A stretch of 64,000 bases of DNA from Exiguobacterium sp. s48 (GTDB taxonomy: Bacteria; Bacillota; Bacilli; Exiguobacteriales; Exiguobacteriaceae). A program made the translations under genes and the position numbers. Positions 47,776 to 56,708 of this stretch are shown here, piece after piece (within the stretch, counting starts at the first letter, position 1; every line of letters starts with the position of its first letter). The stretch is from the NCBI RefSeq assembly GCF_018617395.1, contig NZ_JACSKC010000001.1:496001-560000 (forward strand), written 5' to 3'. A model generated the notes under the pieces. It had not been told where the DNA came from, did no database searches, and worked only from the letters and a program-made list of their open reading frames with translations.

Positions 47776-47808
47776 GCACTGGTAAGTAAATTAAAGGTGG
47801 TGAGGCCA

Positions 47809-48528
47809 ATGTCGATTAAGCTCGATCATCGATTGCTCTACCTCCGAGTGATTGAGAAAATTAAGCAAGATATCGACGCTGGTGTCTATCGTGAAGGTGA
47901 GAAATTGCCTTCAGAATTCGAACTGTCGAAGCAACTCGGAGTTAGTCGAGCGACGCTTCGCGAAGCACTCCGAATTCTAGAAGACGAGAAATTTGTCGTG
48001 CGAAAACATGGTGTGGGAACATTCATTAGTTCTAAACCGCCATTCACTTCAGGGATTGAAGAGTTGTTCAGTGTCACTGATATGATCACACGAGCGAAAA
48101 TGACACCGGGAACGAAAGTATTGGTGGCCGAGAAAGTGTTGGCAACAGAGAGAGAAGCCGAGCGTCTCAAGATTGAGCCGAACTCACCGATTTATCGAAT
48201 TGTACGAATTCGATATGCGGATGACACACCGGTCGTCTATTGTGTCGACAAAGTGCCGGCCCATCTTGTCTCGAACCCTGAGGCGTTGACTGAAGGGAAG
48301 TCTCTATTTGATTCTCTCGAACAAGAGGTAGGACGTCGAGTCGCATATGCGATTACGCACATCGAACCGAGTGTCAGCTCTGAAATTTCGTCACAACTTC
48401 AAACGGATCAACCGTTACTTGCTTTAAAACAATTGCATTATGATGAGAGTGATTTACCATTACTCGATTCGGCCAACTTTTTCCGCGCTGATCGATTCGA
48501 CTTCCACGTCGTACGTAAACGAGTTTAA
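47809..48528 (+). CDS. GntR/HutC-family transcriptional regulator
   Basis: A 239-residue regulator. The N-terminal winged helix (about 10-75) shows the GntR pattern YREGEKLPSEFELSKQLGVS then RATLREALRILE and GVGTFI. The C-terminal UTRA ligand-binding domain (about 90-235) has the NSPIYRIVRIRYADDTPVVY type strand. ATG 47809 was chosen, with AAAGGTGG 8 bases upstream. It stands immediately before a nucleoside-type ABC importer, so control by a nucleoside or sugar-phosphate ligand is likely. B. subtilis YmfC occupies the equivalent position after spoIIIE. Confidence 0.88.
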   Translation: MSIKLDHRLLYLRVIEKIKQDIDAGVYREGEKLPSEFELSKQLGVSRATLREALRILEDEKFVVRKHGVGTFISSKPPFTSGIEELFSVTDMITRAKMTPGTKVLVAEKVLATEREAERLKIEPNSPIYRIVRIRYADDTPVVYCVDKVPAHLVSNPEALTEGKSLFDSLEQEVGRRVAYAITHIEPSVSSEISSQLQTDQPLLALKQLHYDESDLPLLDSANFFRADRFDFHVVRKRV

Positions 48529-48571
48529 ACGAGCAGTTTTTGAACGGAAGAGTTATTTTTGGGGAATAGCG

Positions 48572-48585
48572 TGAAAGCGCTTTCT
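48572..48585 (+). promoter_or_regulatory. Catabolite-responsive element (cre) upstream of bmpA
   Basis: TGAAAGCGCTTTCT matches the CcpA consensus TGWAARCGYTWNCW at every position and is nearly palindromic. It lies 71 bases before the bmpA start. Repression of nucleoside uptake by CcpA when preferred sugar is present is the natural reading. Confidence 0.82.
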
Positions 48586-48655
48586 TATACCGGTGTAAAG
48601 ACTACTGATAACATGACAACAAATTTTGTTATGAACCGAAAGGGGAAACACGACG

Positions 48656-49744
48656 ATGATGAACAAAAAGAAAACGATTCTCTCAGCTTTAGCAGCAGGA
48701 CTCACACTCTCTACAGTACTCGCAGCATGCGGTGGCGATGACAACGAAAGCTCATCTTCAAACGGTGATGGCGGCAAAGGCGGCGACTTCAAAGTTGCAA
48801 TGGTTACGGACACAGGCGGTGTTGATGATAAGTCATTCAACCAATCTGCTTGGGAAGGTCTCAAAAAGTTTGGTGAAGACAACAGCTTGACTGAAAACGA
48901 AGGATTCAAATACCTTCAATCAGCAAAACAAGCAGACTATCAGCCAAACTTGCAACAATTGGCTCGTGACAACTTCAACTTGATCTACGGAATCGGCTTC
49001 TTGATGGCTGAAGACGTTCAAAAAGTTGCAGAACAATTCCCAGATAGCAACTTCGCAATCGTAGATATGGTTGTGGATGCACCTAACGTTGCTTCAATCA
49101 CGTTCAAAGAGCAAGAAGGTTCATTCCTCGTTGGTGTCATTGCCGGTCTCTCGACAAAAACAGATAAAGTTGGTTTCGTAGGTGGAGTTGAATCTGACTT
49201 GATCAAAAAATTCGAGAACGGATTTAAAGCAGGTGTCATGGCTGTAAACCCAGAAGCGACAATCGACGTGAAATACGCTGAAGACTTCAACTCAGCTGAA
49301 AAAGGTACAGCGATTGCTTCAGGAATGTACGGTTCAGGATCTGACATCATCTATCACGCAGCTGGTGGTACGGGTGTAGGGGTATTCACAGAAGCGAAAA
49401 ACCGTAAGAAGAACGGTGAAGAAGTATGGGTAATCGGGGTTGACCGTGACCAATACGAAGAAGGTCTCCCAGAAGATGTAGCCCTTACTTCAATGGTTAA
49501 ACGTGTTGATACGGCTACTTACGATGTTTCGAAACAAGCAATGGACGGCAAGTTCCCTGCTGGTGAAATCATCGAGTTCGGTTTGAAAGATGACGGTGTC
49601 GGAATCGCTGAAACATCTGACAAGCACGTTTCGAAAGAAATCCTCGACAAAGTTGAAGAATACCGTCAGCAGTTGGTTGATGGTGAGCTCACTGCACCAG
49701 CAACAGATGCTGAGTTCGAAGAGTTCATGAAAAACGTAAAATAA
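48656..49744 (+). CDS. bmpA: BmpA/PnrA-family nucleoside-binding lipoprotein
   Basis: A 362-residue substrate-binding lipoprotein. The signal peptide ends in the lipobox LAAC ([11 protein letters not shown], Cys at about 25) followed by a Ser/Gly/Asp-rich linker. The mature BMP/PnrA domain has [20 protein letters not shown], typical of purine nucleoside receptors (TmpC, NupN/YufN, Listeria TcsA), and [19 protein letters not shown]. It would deliver nucleosides to the ABC importer encoded downstream. ATG 48656 or 48659 is possible; AAAGGGG lies upstream. A hairpin after the gene probably keeps its level above the permeases. Confidence 0.92.
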   Translation: MMNKKKTILSALAAGLTLSTVLAACGGDDNESSSSNGDGGKGGDFKVAMVTDTGGVDDKSFNQSAWEGLKKFGEDNSLTENEGFKYLQSAKQADYQPNLQQLARDNFNLIYGIGFLMAEDVQKVAEQFPDSNFAIVDMVVDAPNVASITFKEQEGSFLVGVIAGLSTKTDKVGFVGGVESDLIKKFENGFKAGVMAVNPEATIDVKYAEDFNSAEKGTAIASGMYGSGSDIIYHAAGGTGVGVFTEAKNRKKNGEEVWVIGVDRDQYEEGLPEDVALTSMVKRVDTATYDVSKQAMDGKFPAGEIIEFGLKDDGVGIAETSDKHVSKEILDKVEEYRQQLVDGELTAPATDAEFEEFMKNVK

Positions 49745-49758
49745 TTCATTGAGTTAGG

Positions 49759-49782
49759 GGGAGACCCATGTGGTCTCCCTTT
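49759..49782 (+). terminator. Partial terminator between bmpA and the ABC ATPase gene
   Basis: GGGAGACC (49759-49766) pairs perfectly with GGTCTCCC (49772-49779), five-base loop, then TTTACTT. The short T run suggests partial read-through. Confidence 0.65.
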
Positions 49783-49806
49783 ACTTAAAGTTAGGGGTGA
49801 ACTTTC

Positions 49807-51333
49807 TTGGAATATGTAATTGAAATGCTAAATATTCGCAAAGAGTTCGGTACGTTCGTTGCGAACGACAATATCACACTCCAATTGCGCAAAGGTGAAA
49901 TCCATGCGCTGTTAGGAGAAAACGGAGCCGGGAAATCGACGCTCATGAACGTGTTATTCGGTCTTTACCAGCCTGAGGGTGGAGAGATTCGCGTACACGG
50001 GAAGAAAGTAGATATTGAAAATCCGAATATCGCCAACGATCTCGGAATCGGGATGGTCCACCAACACTTTATGTTGGTTGAAAAATTTACAGTCACGGAG
50101 AACATCATCCTTGGTCTTGAACCGAAAAGTGGGATGACGATCGATCGTGATACAGCTCGTAAAAAGGTCATGGAAATTTCAGAACAATACGGGTTGAAAA
50201 TCGATCCTGATGCAAAAATCGAAGACATTTCAGTCGGTATGCAACAGCGTGTAGAAATCTTGAAGACGCTCTATCGTGGAGCGGATATTTTGATTTTTGA
50301 TGAACCAACGGCAGTGTTGACACCACAAGAGATTCAAGAACTTATCCAAATTATGAAACGTCTGATTGCTGAAGGTAAGTCAATCATCTTGATTACACAC
50401 AAGCTGAAGGAAATCATGCAAGTTGCCGATCGTTGTACGGTCATTCGCCGCGGTCGTTATATCGGCACGGTCGAAGTGGACGAGACGGTCAATGAAGACA
50501 GCTTAGCTGAAATGATGGTTGGTCGTGAAGTAAACTTTGACGCGGAGTATTCGAAAGCGGATCCGCAACAAGTCGTTCTTGACGTTCAAAACCTCGTCGT
50601 TAAAGACAGCCGTGGATTAAGCGTGGTCGAAGGGTTAGATCTACAGATTCGTGCAGGAGAAGTATTGGGGATTGCCGGAATCGATGGAAATGGTCAAACC
50701 GAGTTGATTGAGGCGATTACCGGACTTAAAAAACCGGAATCAGGTAAAGTAATGTTGAATGGTCAAGATGTTACGGGCCATACGCCGCGTAAGATGACAG
50801 AGGCTGGTATTGGACACATTCCGCAAGACCGTCATAAGCACGGGCTTGTACTCGACTATTCAATCCGCGACAACATGGTTCTTCAAACGTATTACAAAGA
50901 ACCGTTCTCAAAACGGGGCTTGATGAATTATAAAGCGGTTGCAGAGAAGGCGAAGGCATTGATTGAGAAGTTTGACGTCCGAACTCCATCGATCGATGTT
51001 CCAGCACGCGCCCTATCAGGTGGTAACCAACAAAAAGCCATTATCGCCCGTGAAGTCGATCGGTCACCAGACTTACTCATCGCCGCTCAACCGACGCGTG
51101 GTCTCGATGTTGGTGCGATTGAATTTATTCACGAGCAACTCATTAAAGAGCGTGAAAAAGGACGTGCTGTCCTCCTCATTTCATTCGAACTTGATGAGAT
51201 TTTACACGTATCCGACCGTATTGCTGTTCTCTATGAAGGAAAAATTGTAGGGATTCGTGATCCGAAAGAGACGACGGAACAAGAACTTGGCTTCTTGATG
51301 GCCGGCGGTCAGAGAGGGGACGAAACAGAATGA
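49807..51333 (+). CDS. nupO: Nucleoside ABC importer, ATP-binding protein (double ATPase)
   Basis: A 508-residue protein with two tandem ABC domains, as in carbohydrate/nucleoside (CUT2-like) importers. The first has Walker A GENGAGKST (38-45), the DISVGMQQR signature and LIFDEPTAVLTPQE. The second has a degenerate Walker A (GIDGNGQTEL) with signature LSGGNQQKAI, a common pattern in this family. It starts at TTG 49807, preceded by AGGGGTGA. It energises uptake with the two permeases that follow. The symbol follows B. subtilis NupNOPQ (YufNOPQ), a guanosine importer; substrate here is inferred. Confidence 0.9.
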   Translation: MEYVIEMLNIRKEFGTFVANDNITLQLRKGEIHALLGENGAGKSTLMNVLFGLYQPEGGEIRVHGKKVDIENPNIANDLGIGMVHQHFMLVEKFTVTENIILGLEPKSGMTIDRDTARKKVMEISEQYGLKIDPDAKIEDISVGMQQRVEILKTLYRGADILIFDEPTAVLTPQEIQELIQIMKRLIAEGKSIILITHKLKEIMQVADRCTVIRRGRYIGTVEVDETVNEDSLAEMMVGREVNFDAEYSKADPQQVVLDVQNLVVKDSRGLSVVEGLDLQIRAGEVLGIAGIDGNGQTELIEAITGLKKPESGKVMLNGQDVTGHTPRKMTEAGIGHIPQDRHKHGLVLDYSIRDNMVLQTYYKEPFSKRGLMNYKAVAEKAKALIEKFDVRTPSIDVPARALSGGNQQKAIIAREVDRSPDLLIAAQPTRGLDVGAIEFIHEQLIKEREKGRAVLLISFELDEILHVSDRIAVLYEGKIVGIRDPKETTEQELGFLMAGGQRGDETE

Positions 51334-52394
51334 AAAAACTAAGTTTAAACCAACTTCTCATTCCACTCCTATCCATCATTTTAGGACTTCTCGTCGGAGC
51401 GATCGTCATGTTGATCGGTGGCTATGATCCGGTACAAGGATTCATCTCGTTGTTCGAGGGGATGTTTGGTAGTCCGTATGCGGTAGGGGAAACGTTACGA
51501 GCAGCGGCACCACTGATTTTCTCCGGTCTTGCGGTCGCATTTGCGTTCCGTACGGGACTCTTTAATATCGGGGTAGAAGGACAAGTATTGATTGGCTGGG
51601 TCGCGGCAGTTTATGTCGGAATTAACTTTGACTTGCCGATGTTCCTCCATTTGCCGCTTGCACTCCTCGCGGCGATGGTAGCAGCTGCAATTTGGGCGTT
51701 CGTTCCTGGTTTCTTAAAAGCGAAGTTCTACGTACATGAAGTCATCACGTCAATCATGATGAACTATATCGCTCTTTACACGACGAATGCCATTTTGCGT
51801 AATGTCATTGGTGTAACGAATGAGCGTACCGATTCAGTTAAAGAATCAGCATCTTTAGCATCACCATGGTTACAAGAATTGACAACGTATTCACGCTTGC
51901 ACTGGGGTGTGTTAATCGCCGTCCTTGCTGCGATTGTGTATTACTATATTCTTCAACGGACGACGCTTGGATATGAGCTTCGTGCGGTTGGATTTAACAA
52001 ACATGCGTCTCAATACGCAGGGATGAGTGTCAATCGAAACATCGTCTTGTCATTTGTCATCTCGGGAATGTTCGCTGGTCTTGCCGGTGCAATGGAAGGC
52101 CTTGGTACATTCGGTAGTATGACGCTCTCTGCATCGTTCACAGGTGTCGGATTCGACGGGATCGCCGTTGCCCTTCTCGGTGCGAACACTGCAATCGGTG
52201 TCGTGCTTGCCGCCATTCTCTTTGCAGGATTGAACATTGGTGGTTTGGCGATGCAATTAGGTGCGAACGTACCTTCTGAGCTCGTTAAAGTCATCATCGC
52301 AGCCATTGTTATCTTTGTGGCATCTGGTTATGCGATCAACTATGTTGTTGAGAAACTTAAAGGAAATCGTAAGAAAGGAGTGGAGAAAAAATGA
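51330..52394 (+). CDS. nupP: Nucleoside ABC importer, permease 1
   Basis: A 354-residue permease of the BPD_transp_2 (LivH/NupP-like) group with about nine membrane helices. Landmarks are ETLRAAAPLIFSGLAVAFAF, RTGLFNIGVEGQ and the cytoplasmic coupling loop GYELRAVGFNKHASQYAGM. The start overlaps the ATPase stop and its stop overlaps permease 2, both by 4 bases. The C-terminus is basic. Confidence 0.9.
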   Translation: MKKLSLNQLLIPLLSIILGLLVGAIVMLIGGYDPVQGFISLFEGMFGSPYAVGETLRAAAPLIFSGLAVAFAFRTGLFNIGVEGQVLIGWVAAVYVGINFDLPMFLHLPLALLAAMVAAAIWAFVPGFLKAKFYVHEVITSIMMNYIALYTTNAILRNVIGVTNERTDSVKESASLASPWLQELTTYSRLHWGVLIAVLAAIVYYYILQRTTLGYELRAVGFNKHASQYAGMSVNRNIVLSFVISGMFAGLAGAMEGLGTFGSMTLSASFTGVGFDGIAVALLGANTAIGVVLAAILFAGLNIGGLAMQLGANVPSELVKVIIAAIVIFVASGYAINYVVEKLKGNRKKGVEKK

Positions 52395-53350
52395 GCTTCT
52401 TAGAAGTACTCTACATTGTCGTACCGGTTGCACTTGCCTATGCGACTCCACTCATTATCGCAGCGCTCGGTGGAATTTTCAGTGAACGGTCTGGTGTTGT
52501 CAACATCGCCCTTGAAGGAATCATGGTCATCGGTGCCGCGACAGGGATCATCACGACGCTCACTTTGACTGATTTAGGAGCGGGTGCGTTGAGTCCATGG
52601 ATCGCGTTACTCGTCGCGATGGTGGTCGGCGCGTTGTTCTCACTCTTCTTGGCCGTTCCAGCCATCCTTTGGCGTGCGGACCAGACGGTACTCGGTGTCG
52701 CGATTAACATGCTTGCGATCGGTCTTGCTATCTTCGTCGTACGAGTTCTCTACAATAAGGGACAAACCGACTTTATCGAATATCGTATCGCGAAAGAGAA
52801 CGTCCCGTTCTTATCGGACATTCCTGTACTCAAAATGTTCTTCATAAATGTTCAGTACACGTCGTTCGTCGCAATCGCTTTGGCGTTCGTCGTTTGGTTC
52901 GTCATCTTTAAGACGCCGTTTGGCCTTCGTCTCCGCTCGGTCGGTGAACATCCGATGGCAGCTGATACGATGGGAATCAACGTCACAAAAATGCGCTTCA
53001 TGGGTGTCATGCTCTCTGGTGCCTTTGGTGGTCTTGCCGGAGCGGTCTATGCTGTAACAGTTACTACGAACTTCAGTGGGACGACGATCGTCGGTCAAGG
53101 ATTCTTAGCCATTGCCGCAATGATTTTCGGTAAATGGAACCCGCTTGGAGCGCTCGGTGCCGGATTGTTCTTCGGATTCGCACAAGCCTTATCGATTATC
53201 GGAAGTAACTTGCCGGTCATCAATAACGTGCCGCAGCTTCTCCTCTTGATCGCGCCATATGCGCTCACAATCCTTGCACTCGCTGGACTCGTCGGTCGTG
53301 CGGATGCACCGAAGTCTGTCGGTATCCCATATATTAAAGGGAAACGGTAA
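52391..53350 (+). CDS. nupQ: Nucleoside ABC importer, permease 2
   Basis: A 319-residue permease of the same BPD_transp_2 group, about eight to nine helices. Landmarks are ATPLIIAALGGIFSERSGVVN and the coupling loop GLRLRSVGEHPMAADTMGIN. Paralogous with the preceding permease, it should form the heterodimeric channel. It is the last gene of the operon and ends 31 bases before a strong terminator. Confidence 0.9.
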   Translation: MSFLEVLYIVVPVALAYATPLIIAALGGIFSERSGVVNIALEGIMVIGAATGIITTLTLTDLGAGALSPWIALLVAMVVGALFSLFLAVPAILWRADQTVLGVAINMLAIGLAIFVVRVLYNKGQTDFIEYRIAKENVPFLSDIPVLKMFFINVQYTSFVAIALAFVVWFVIFKTPFGLRLRSVGEHPMAADTMGINVTKMRFMGVMLSGAFGGLAGAVYAVTVTTNFSGTTIVGQGFLAIAAMIFGKWNPLGALGAGLFFGFAQALSIIGSNLPVINNVPQLLLLIAPYALTILALAGLVGRADAPKSVGIPYIKGKR

Positions 53351-53381
53351 TTAGAAATAGGACATATGTCCATTATGTTCA

Positions 53382-53415
53382 GGTTGTTTGGCGCTTAAGC
53401 CAAACAACCTTTTTT
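53382..53415 (+). terminator. Intrinsic terminator of the nucleoside importer operon
   Basis: GGTTGTTTGGC (53382-53392) pairs perfectly with GCCAAACAACC (53399-53409), six-base loop, followed by six T. Confidence 0.92.
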
Positions 53416-53468
53416 GTTATACTTGGTGAGGGATGTCATAATCTATATAAAAGGAACCCCTCGACATG

Positions 53469-53505
53469 AAAAAAGACATATCAGTCAGTTGACCGATATG
53501 TCTTT
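53469..53505 (-). terminator. Terminator of the ferredoxin gene (minus strand)
   Basis: On the minus strand AAAGACATATC pairs with GATATGTCTTT (arms at 53495-53505 and 53472-53482) followed by TTTTTTC. It lies just after the ferredoxin stop. Confidence 0.85.
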
Positions 53506-53511
53506 CATTGA

Positions 53512-53790
<279 letters not shown>

Positions 53791-53819
53791 TTAAGAAGTC
53801 ATTCTACTCACTATGAGTT

Positions 53820-53848
53820 ATTGTAGTCTACATACCCAATTATTTCAA
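53820..53848 (-). promoter_or_regulatory. Promoter of fer (minus strand)
   Basis: On the minus strand TTGAAA (53848-53843) and TACAAT (53825-53820) are spaced by 17 bases. Transcript start near 53813, about 50 bases from the fer start. Confidence 0.7.
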
Positions 53849-53903
53849 TGAGGAAACGAATGTCTTTTTGGTAGGATAATGATTTATTTAAGGAAGTGAC
53901 GAT

Positions 53904-54926
53904 TTGGTTCATTTAGCGGATGGAGTACTATTGCTGGCCATCAAGCGTTTAAACGGAGAACGAAGTGAACGTAGCCTGTTTCATGTCTTGAACGGGAAAC
54001 GATCAGCGACAACGTTACAGGACGCGTTCTTTTATGATTTAGAACCTGTTTTTGGACAGTTTCCGCAAACGACGTATATGTACGAGACAACATTGAAGAC
54101 ACTTGAAAAACGAGGATGGCTGGATCGGAAACGATTTCAACTGACGGAAGCAGGAGAGTTGATTTCATCACCTGAAGCAGTAGAAGATTTGTTCAACCGT
54201 CTCGGGGGACAACGACGGGATTACAATGCGACGACGTGGAAACGATTAAGTTTATTCGTCCAAACGTTCATGTCGAGAGAGCACGCTCGAACGTTTTATC
54301 CTGTACAAGCCGATCGACCGGCAGAGCAATGGGTCAAACAATTATTGAGACTTGATCGAGAATGGAAGCCGTTGATGCAGACGTTTCATCAAGAAATCGA
54401 ACAGGCTCTCGAACGGATTGGCGATCCTTATGCGACGGCAGTCGTCTATCGATTTACTGGAGCGTTTGAAACTGGATTAACTTATGAACAAATTGCCGGA
54501 TTGCTAGATGTCGATGCAGAAACGGCTCGGCTTTACTTCTTAGCAGGTTGGAATGAACTCTTGATCCAGTTGCCTGAAGATGCCAAACTTAGAGGGTTTA
54601 CGTACGGTCTATCTTCGGATCAGATGACTTTTTCTGCGCATGAATCCTACGAATTATTTCTAAAAGGTTACTCGTTTCAACAAGTCCAAGCGACACGACG
54701 ACTACGAACGAGTACGATTGAAGATCATGTTGTGGAATTAGCGATGTATTTAGATGTCTTCCCACTCGAGCAATTCGTCGCGATGGAAGACGTCGTGACG
54801 ATCGAAAAGCTGAGACAGCCGACGAGTTGGGCACTGAAACCAATCTTTGAGGAGATGGGGAGTGTCAGTTACTTTCAAATACGCCTTGTCTTCGCAAGGC
54901 TGAAACGAGGTGAGACCTTTGTATGA
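53904..54926 (+). CDS. ypbB: YpbB-like protein with helicase-associated helix-turn-helix
   Basis: A 340-residue protein related to B. subtilis YpbB. No catalytic motif is visible. The C-terminal region (about 240-290, ELFLKGYSFQQVQATRRLRT then STIEDHVVELAMY) matches the helix-turn-helix module usually found at the C-terminus of RecQ helicases. RecS encoded next lacks that module, so the two may act as a split helicase pair; this is inference. The start is TTG 53904 with AAGGAAG upstream. The reading frame overlaps recS. Confidence 0.82.
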   Translation: MVHLADGVLLLAIKRLNGERSERSLFHVLNGKRSATTLQDAFFYDLEPVFGQFPQTTYMYETTLKTLEKRGWLDRKRFQLTEAGELISSPEAVEDLFNRLGGQRRDYNATTWKRLSLFVQTFMSREHARTFYPVQADRPAEQWVKQLLRLDREWKPLMQTFHQEIEQALERIGDPYATAVVYRFTGAFETGLTYEQIAGLLDVDAETARLYFLAGWNELLIQLPEDAKLRGFTYGLSSDQMTFSAHESYELFLKGYSFQQVQATRRLRTSTIEDHVVELAMYLDVFPLEQFVAMEDVVTIEKLRQPTSWALKPIFEEMGSVSYFQIRLVFARLKRGETFV

Positions 54927-56337
54927 ATCAACACTGAAGCGAGTGTTTGGGTATGATTCATTCCGTCCGGGGCAACACGACATCATTCACGCTGCGGTAG
55001 AAGGGCAAGATGTGTTGGCAGTAATGCCGACAGGTGCAGGGAAATCGTTGACGTTTCAACTTCCTTCTTACATTAAGAACGCAGGACTGACGGTGATTGT
55101 CTCACCGCTACTGTCTTTGATTGAAGATCAGATGTTGCATATCAGAGAGCGTGGAGAACGAGGGGTCGCCCGTTTGACATCGATGGAGTCATCCGAAGAA
55201 AAGAATGAGATTATCAGTCAATTAAAGAAATATCGTTTTTTATACTTATCTCCAGAGCAATTGGCCGTCCCATATGTAACACGTGCACTTGCGAATGTGA
55301 ACATTCAAATGCTCGTCATTGATGAAGCGCACTGCATCTCACAATGGGGCCATGAGTTTCGACCAGAGTATGCACGGTTAGGTGAATTGCGCAAACAGAT
55401 CGGCAGTCCTCAATGCATGGCCGTCACGGCGACAGCCCCGGAAAGTGTGAAACAAGATATCATTGAAAAATTAGCGTTGTTTTCACCCGAGCAATTCGTT
55501 CATTCTGCCAATCGACCTGAAATTCGCTTAATCGTCGAACGATTAGAAAAAGAGAAAAAGCTTGAACGACTAAAAGAGTTGATGAAGGAAATTCCAAAAC
55601 CAGCTGTCGTCTATACAGCGACACGCCGTGAAGCCGAAGCGCTAGCTTTCGAACTCGAGGACGCACTATTTTATCATGGTGGCATGTCGACAGAAGATCG
55701 CCGACTCGTTCAGTCGCAATTTTTACGAAATGAAGTTACTGTCATGGTGTGTACCAGTGCCTTTGGTATGGGAGTGAACAAAAATAATGTACGCTCGGTC
55801 GTTCACTATCAATTACCTGCCACGGTTGAAGCGTACATGCAAGAGATCGGACGAGCGGGACGTGACGGGCAACCCGCATTCGCGGTCCTTCTATATGCGG
55901 ATGGAGACGAGCGCATCCAGCAATTTTTAATCGACGGACAGTACCCGAAAGACGAGGATATTCGATTGGCTTATTTTGAGCGCGAGAACGGAACCTCCTT
56001 ACAACAGGTACAGCGTATGTTACGGATGAATGAGGAAGATCCGAAGTTCTTATTGTTGAAGCAATTATTATCTGAACGGTCGCTTCAAGAGACGCTTGAC
56101 TGGGTAAAAGAAAGGAAACGAGATCGTTATCGACAGCTCGGACAGATGATGGATTATGCCCTCATCCGTACATGTCGACGTGATTATTTGCTTCGTTATT
56201 TTTCAGAGCCGACAATCGACCAAAAAGAATGTTGTGATGTGTGCGGTCCCGTTCATTTCCCAGATACTCCGACAATCGTTCGAAAAAATGTGACAGAATG
56301 GAAAATTCGGTTGACGCAAATCTTTTCCTTTGAATAA
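54919..56337 (+). CDS. recS: RecQ-family DNA helicase, short form (RecS)
   Basis: A 472-residue superfamily 2 helicase. Motifs are FGYDSFRPGQ (RecQ motif 0), MPTGAGKSLTFQLP (Walker A), VIDEAHCISQWGHEFRPEY (DEAH box) and QEIGRAGRDG (motif VI). A cysteine-containing zinc region follows at the C-terminus (CRRDYLLRYF, then ECCDVCG). RQC and HRDC domains of full RecQ are missing, as in B. subtilis RecS. TTG 54919 was chosen (GAGGTGA five bases upstream) over GTG 54910. It overlaps ypbB by 8 bases. Confidence 0.92.
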   Translation: MYESTLKRVFGYDSFRPGQHDIIHAAVEGQDVLAVMPTGAGKSLTFQLPSYIKNAGLTVIVSPLLSLIEDQMLHIRERGERGVARLTSMESSEEKNEIISQLKKYRFLYLSPEQLAVPYVTRALANVNIQMLVIDEAHCISQWGHEFRPEYARLGELRKQIGSPQCMAVTATAPESVKQDIIEKLALFSPEQFVHSANRPEIRLIVERLEKEKKLERLKELMKEIPKPAVVYTATRREAEALAFELEDALFYHGGMSTEDRRLVQSQFLRNEVTVMVCTSAFGMGVNKNNVRSVVHYQLPATVEAYMQEIGRAGRDGQPAFAVLLYADGDERIQQFLIDGQYPKDEDIRLAYFERENGTSLQQVQRMLRMNEEDPKFLLLKQLLSERSLQETLDWVKERKRDRYRQLGQMMDYALIRTCRRDYLLRYFSEPTIDQKECCDVCGPVHFPDTPTIVRKNVTEWKIRLTQIFSFE

Positions 56338-56378
56338 TATCATAGTAAAATGATAAAAAAGGTAAAGGAGGGCATCCG

Positions 56379-56579
56379 TTGCGACATCGGAATCAGGCAG
56401 ATTCTCTTCGTGATCAATTGGCGGACACGTTGCCATCTCGAGCTGAGAGGCAAGAGCACGAACGAAAGAGAAAATTGAATGATAACTGGATGAAGCGCCC
56501 ATTGGCGATGACTTTAACGTTCGCCATGTTAGCGATTATTCTCATTTTCATATATATTGGGCGACACGCCATATTTTAA
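56379..56579 (+). CDS. Small single-pass membrane protein, unknown function
   Basis: A 66-residue protein starting at TTG 56379 with a strong AAGGAGG six bases upstream and an intrinsic terminator right after, so it is probably real. The first 38 residues are highly charged (SRAERQEHERKRKLND), then one membrane helix spans about 42-63. B. subtilis has ypbE, a membrane protein with a LysM domain, at this position after recS. The layout here could be a YpbE-like anchor lacking the extracellular LysM part. I do not recognise a function. Confidence 0.65.
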   Translation: MRHRNQADSLRDQLADTLPSRAERQEHERKRKLNDNWMKRPLAMTLTFAMLAIILIFIYIGRHAIF

Positions 56580-56582
56580 AGG

Positions 56583-56612
56583 AAGGTGCGGACAACGTTC
56601 GCGCCTTTTTTA
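56583..56612 (+). terminator. Intrinsic terminator after the small membrane protein gene
   Basis: AAGGTGCG (56583-56590) pairs with CGCGCCTT (56600-56607) with one G-U, followed by a T tract. It isolates the next regulator gene. Confidence 0.8.
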
Positions 56613-56650
56613 TATTCAAAAAGTACTCGATTGCACAATAAAAGGGGTAA

Positions 56651-56691
56651 ACTCGTTTGAATGCGGATATACTTATATTATTAGAACGAGT
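56651..56691 (+). promoter_or_regulatory. Inverted repeat at the carH-like gene promoter region
   Basis: ACTCGTT (56651-56657) is repeated inverted as AACGAGT (56685-56691), separated by 27 very AT-rich bases containing TATACT and TATATTATTA. The repeat lies directly before the ribosome-binding site of the regulator gene. Autoregulation by the CarH-like protein is a reasonable guess. No clean -35/-10 pair was found. Confidence 0.45.
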
Positions 56692-56708
56692 AAGAGAGGA
56701 GGGCGGAG

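Larger units (their letters stand above)
47456..47808 (+). other. AT-rich non-coding region before the GntR gene
   Basis: About 350 bases with no convincing gene. It holds a TATAAT hexamer at 47507-47512 (poor -35), two direct repeats AACGYTTACATTTT at 47577-47590 and 47596-47609, a good promoter at 47710-47738 and a short perfect inverted repeat at 47764-47775. It is far more AT-rich than the flanking genes. An open frame at 47570-47785 is not credible as a gene. Confidence 0.7.

Noticed and set aside
47570-47785. Open frame of 71 codons in the AT-rich gap before the GntR gene
   Set aside because: It starts at GTG without a ribosome-binding site, contains the repeats and promoter region, and its translation has no domain-like pattern.
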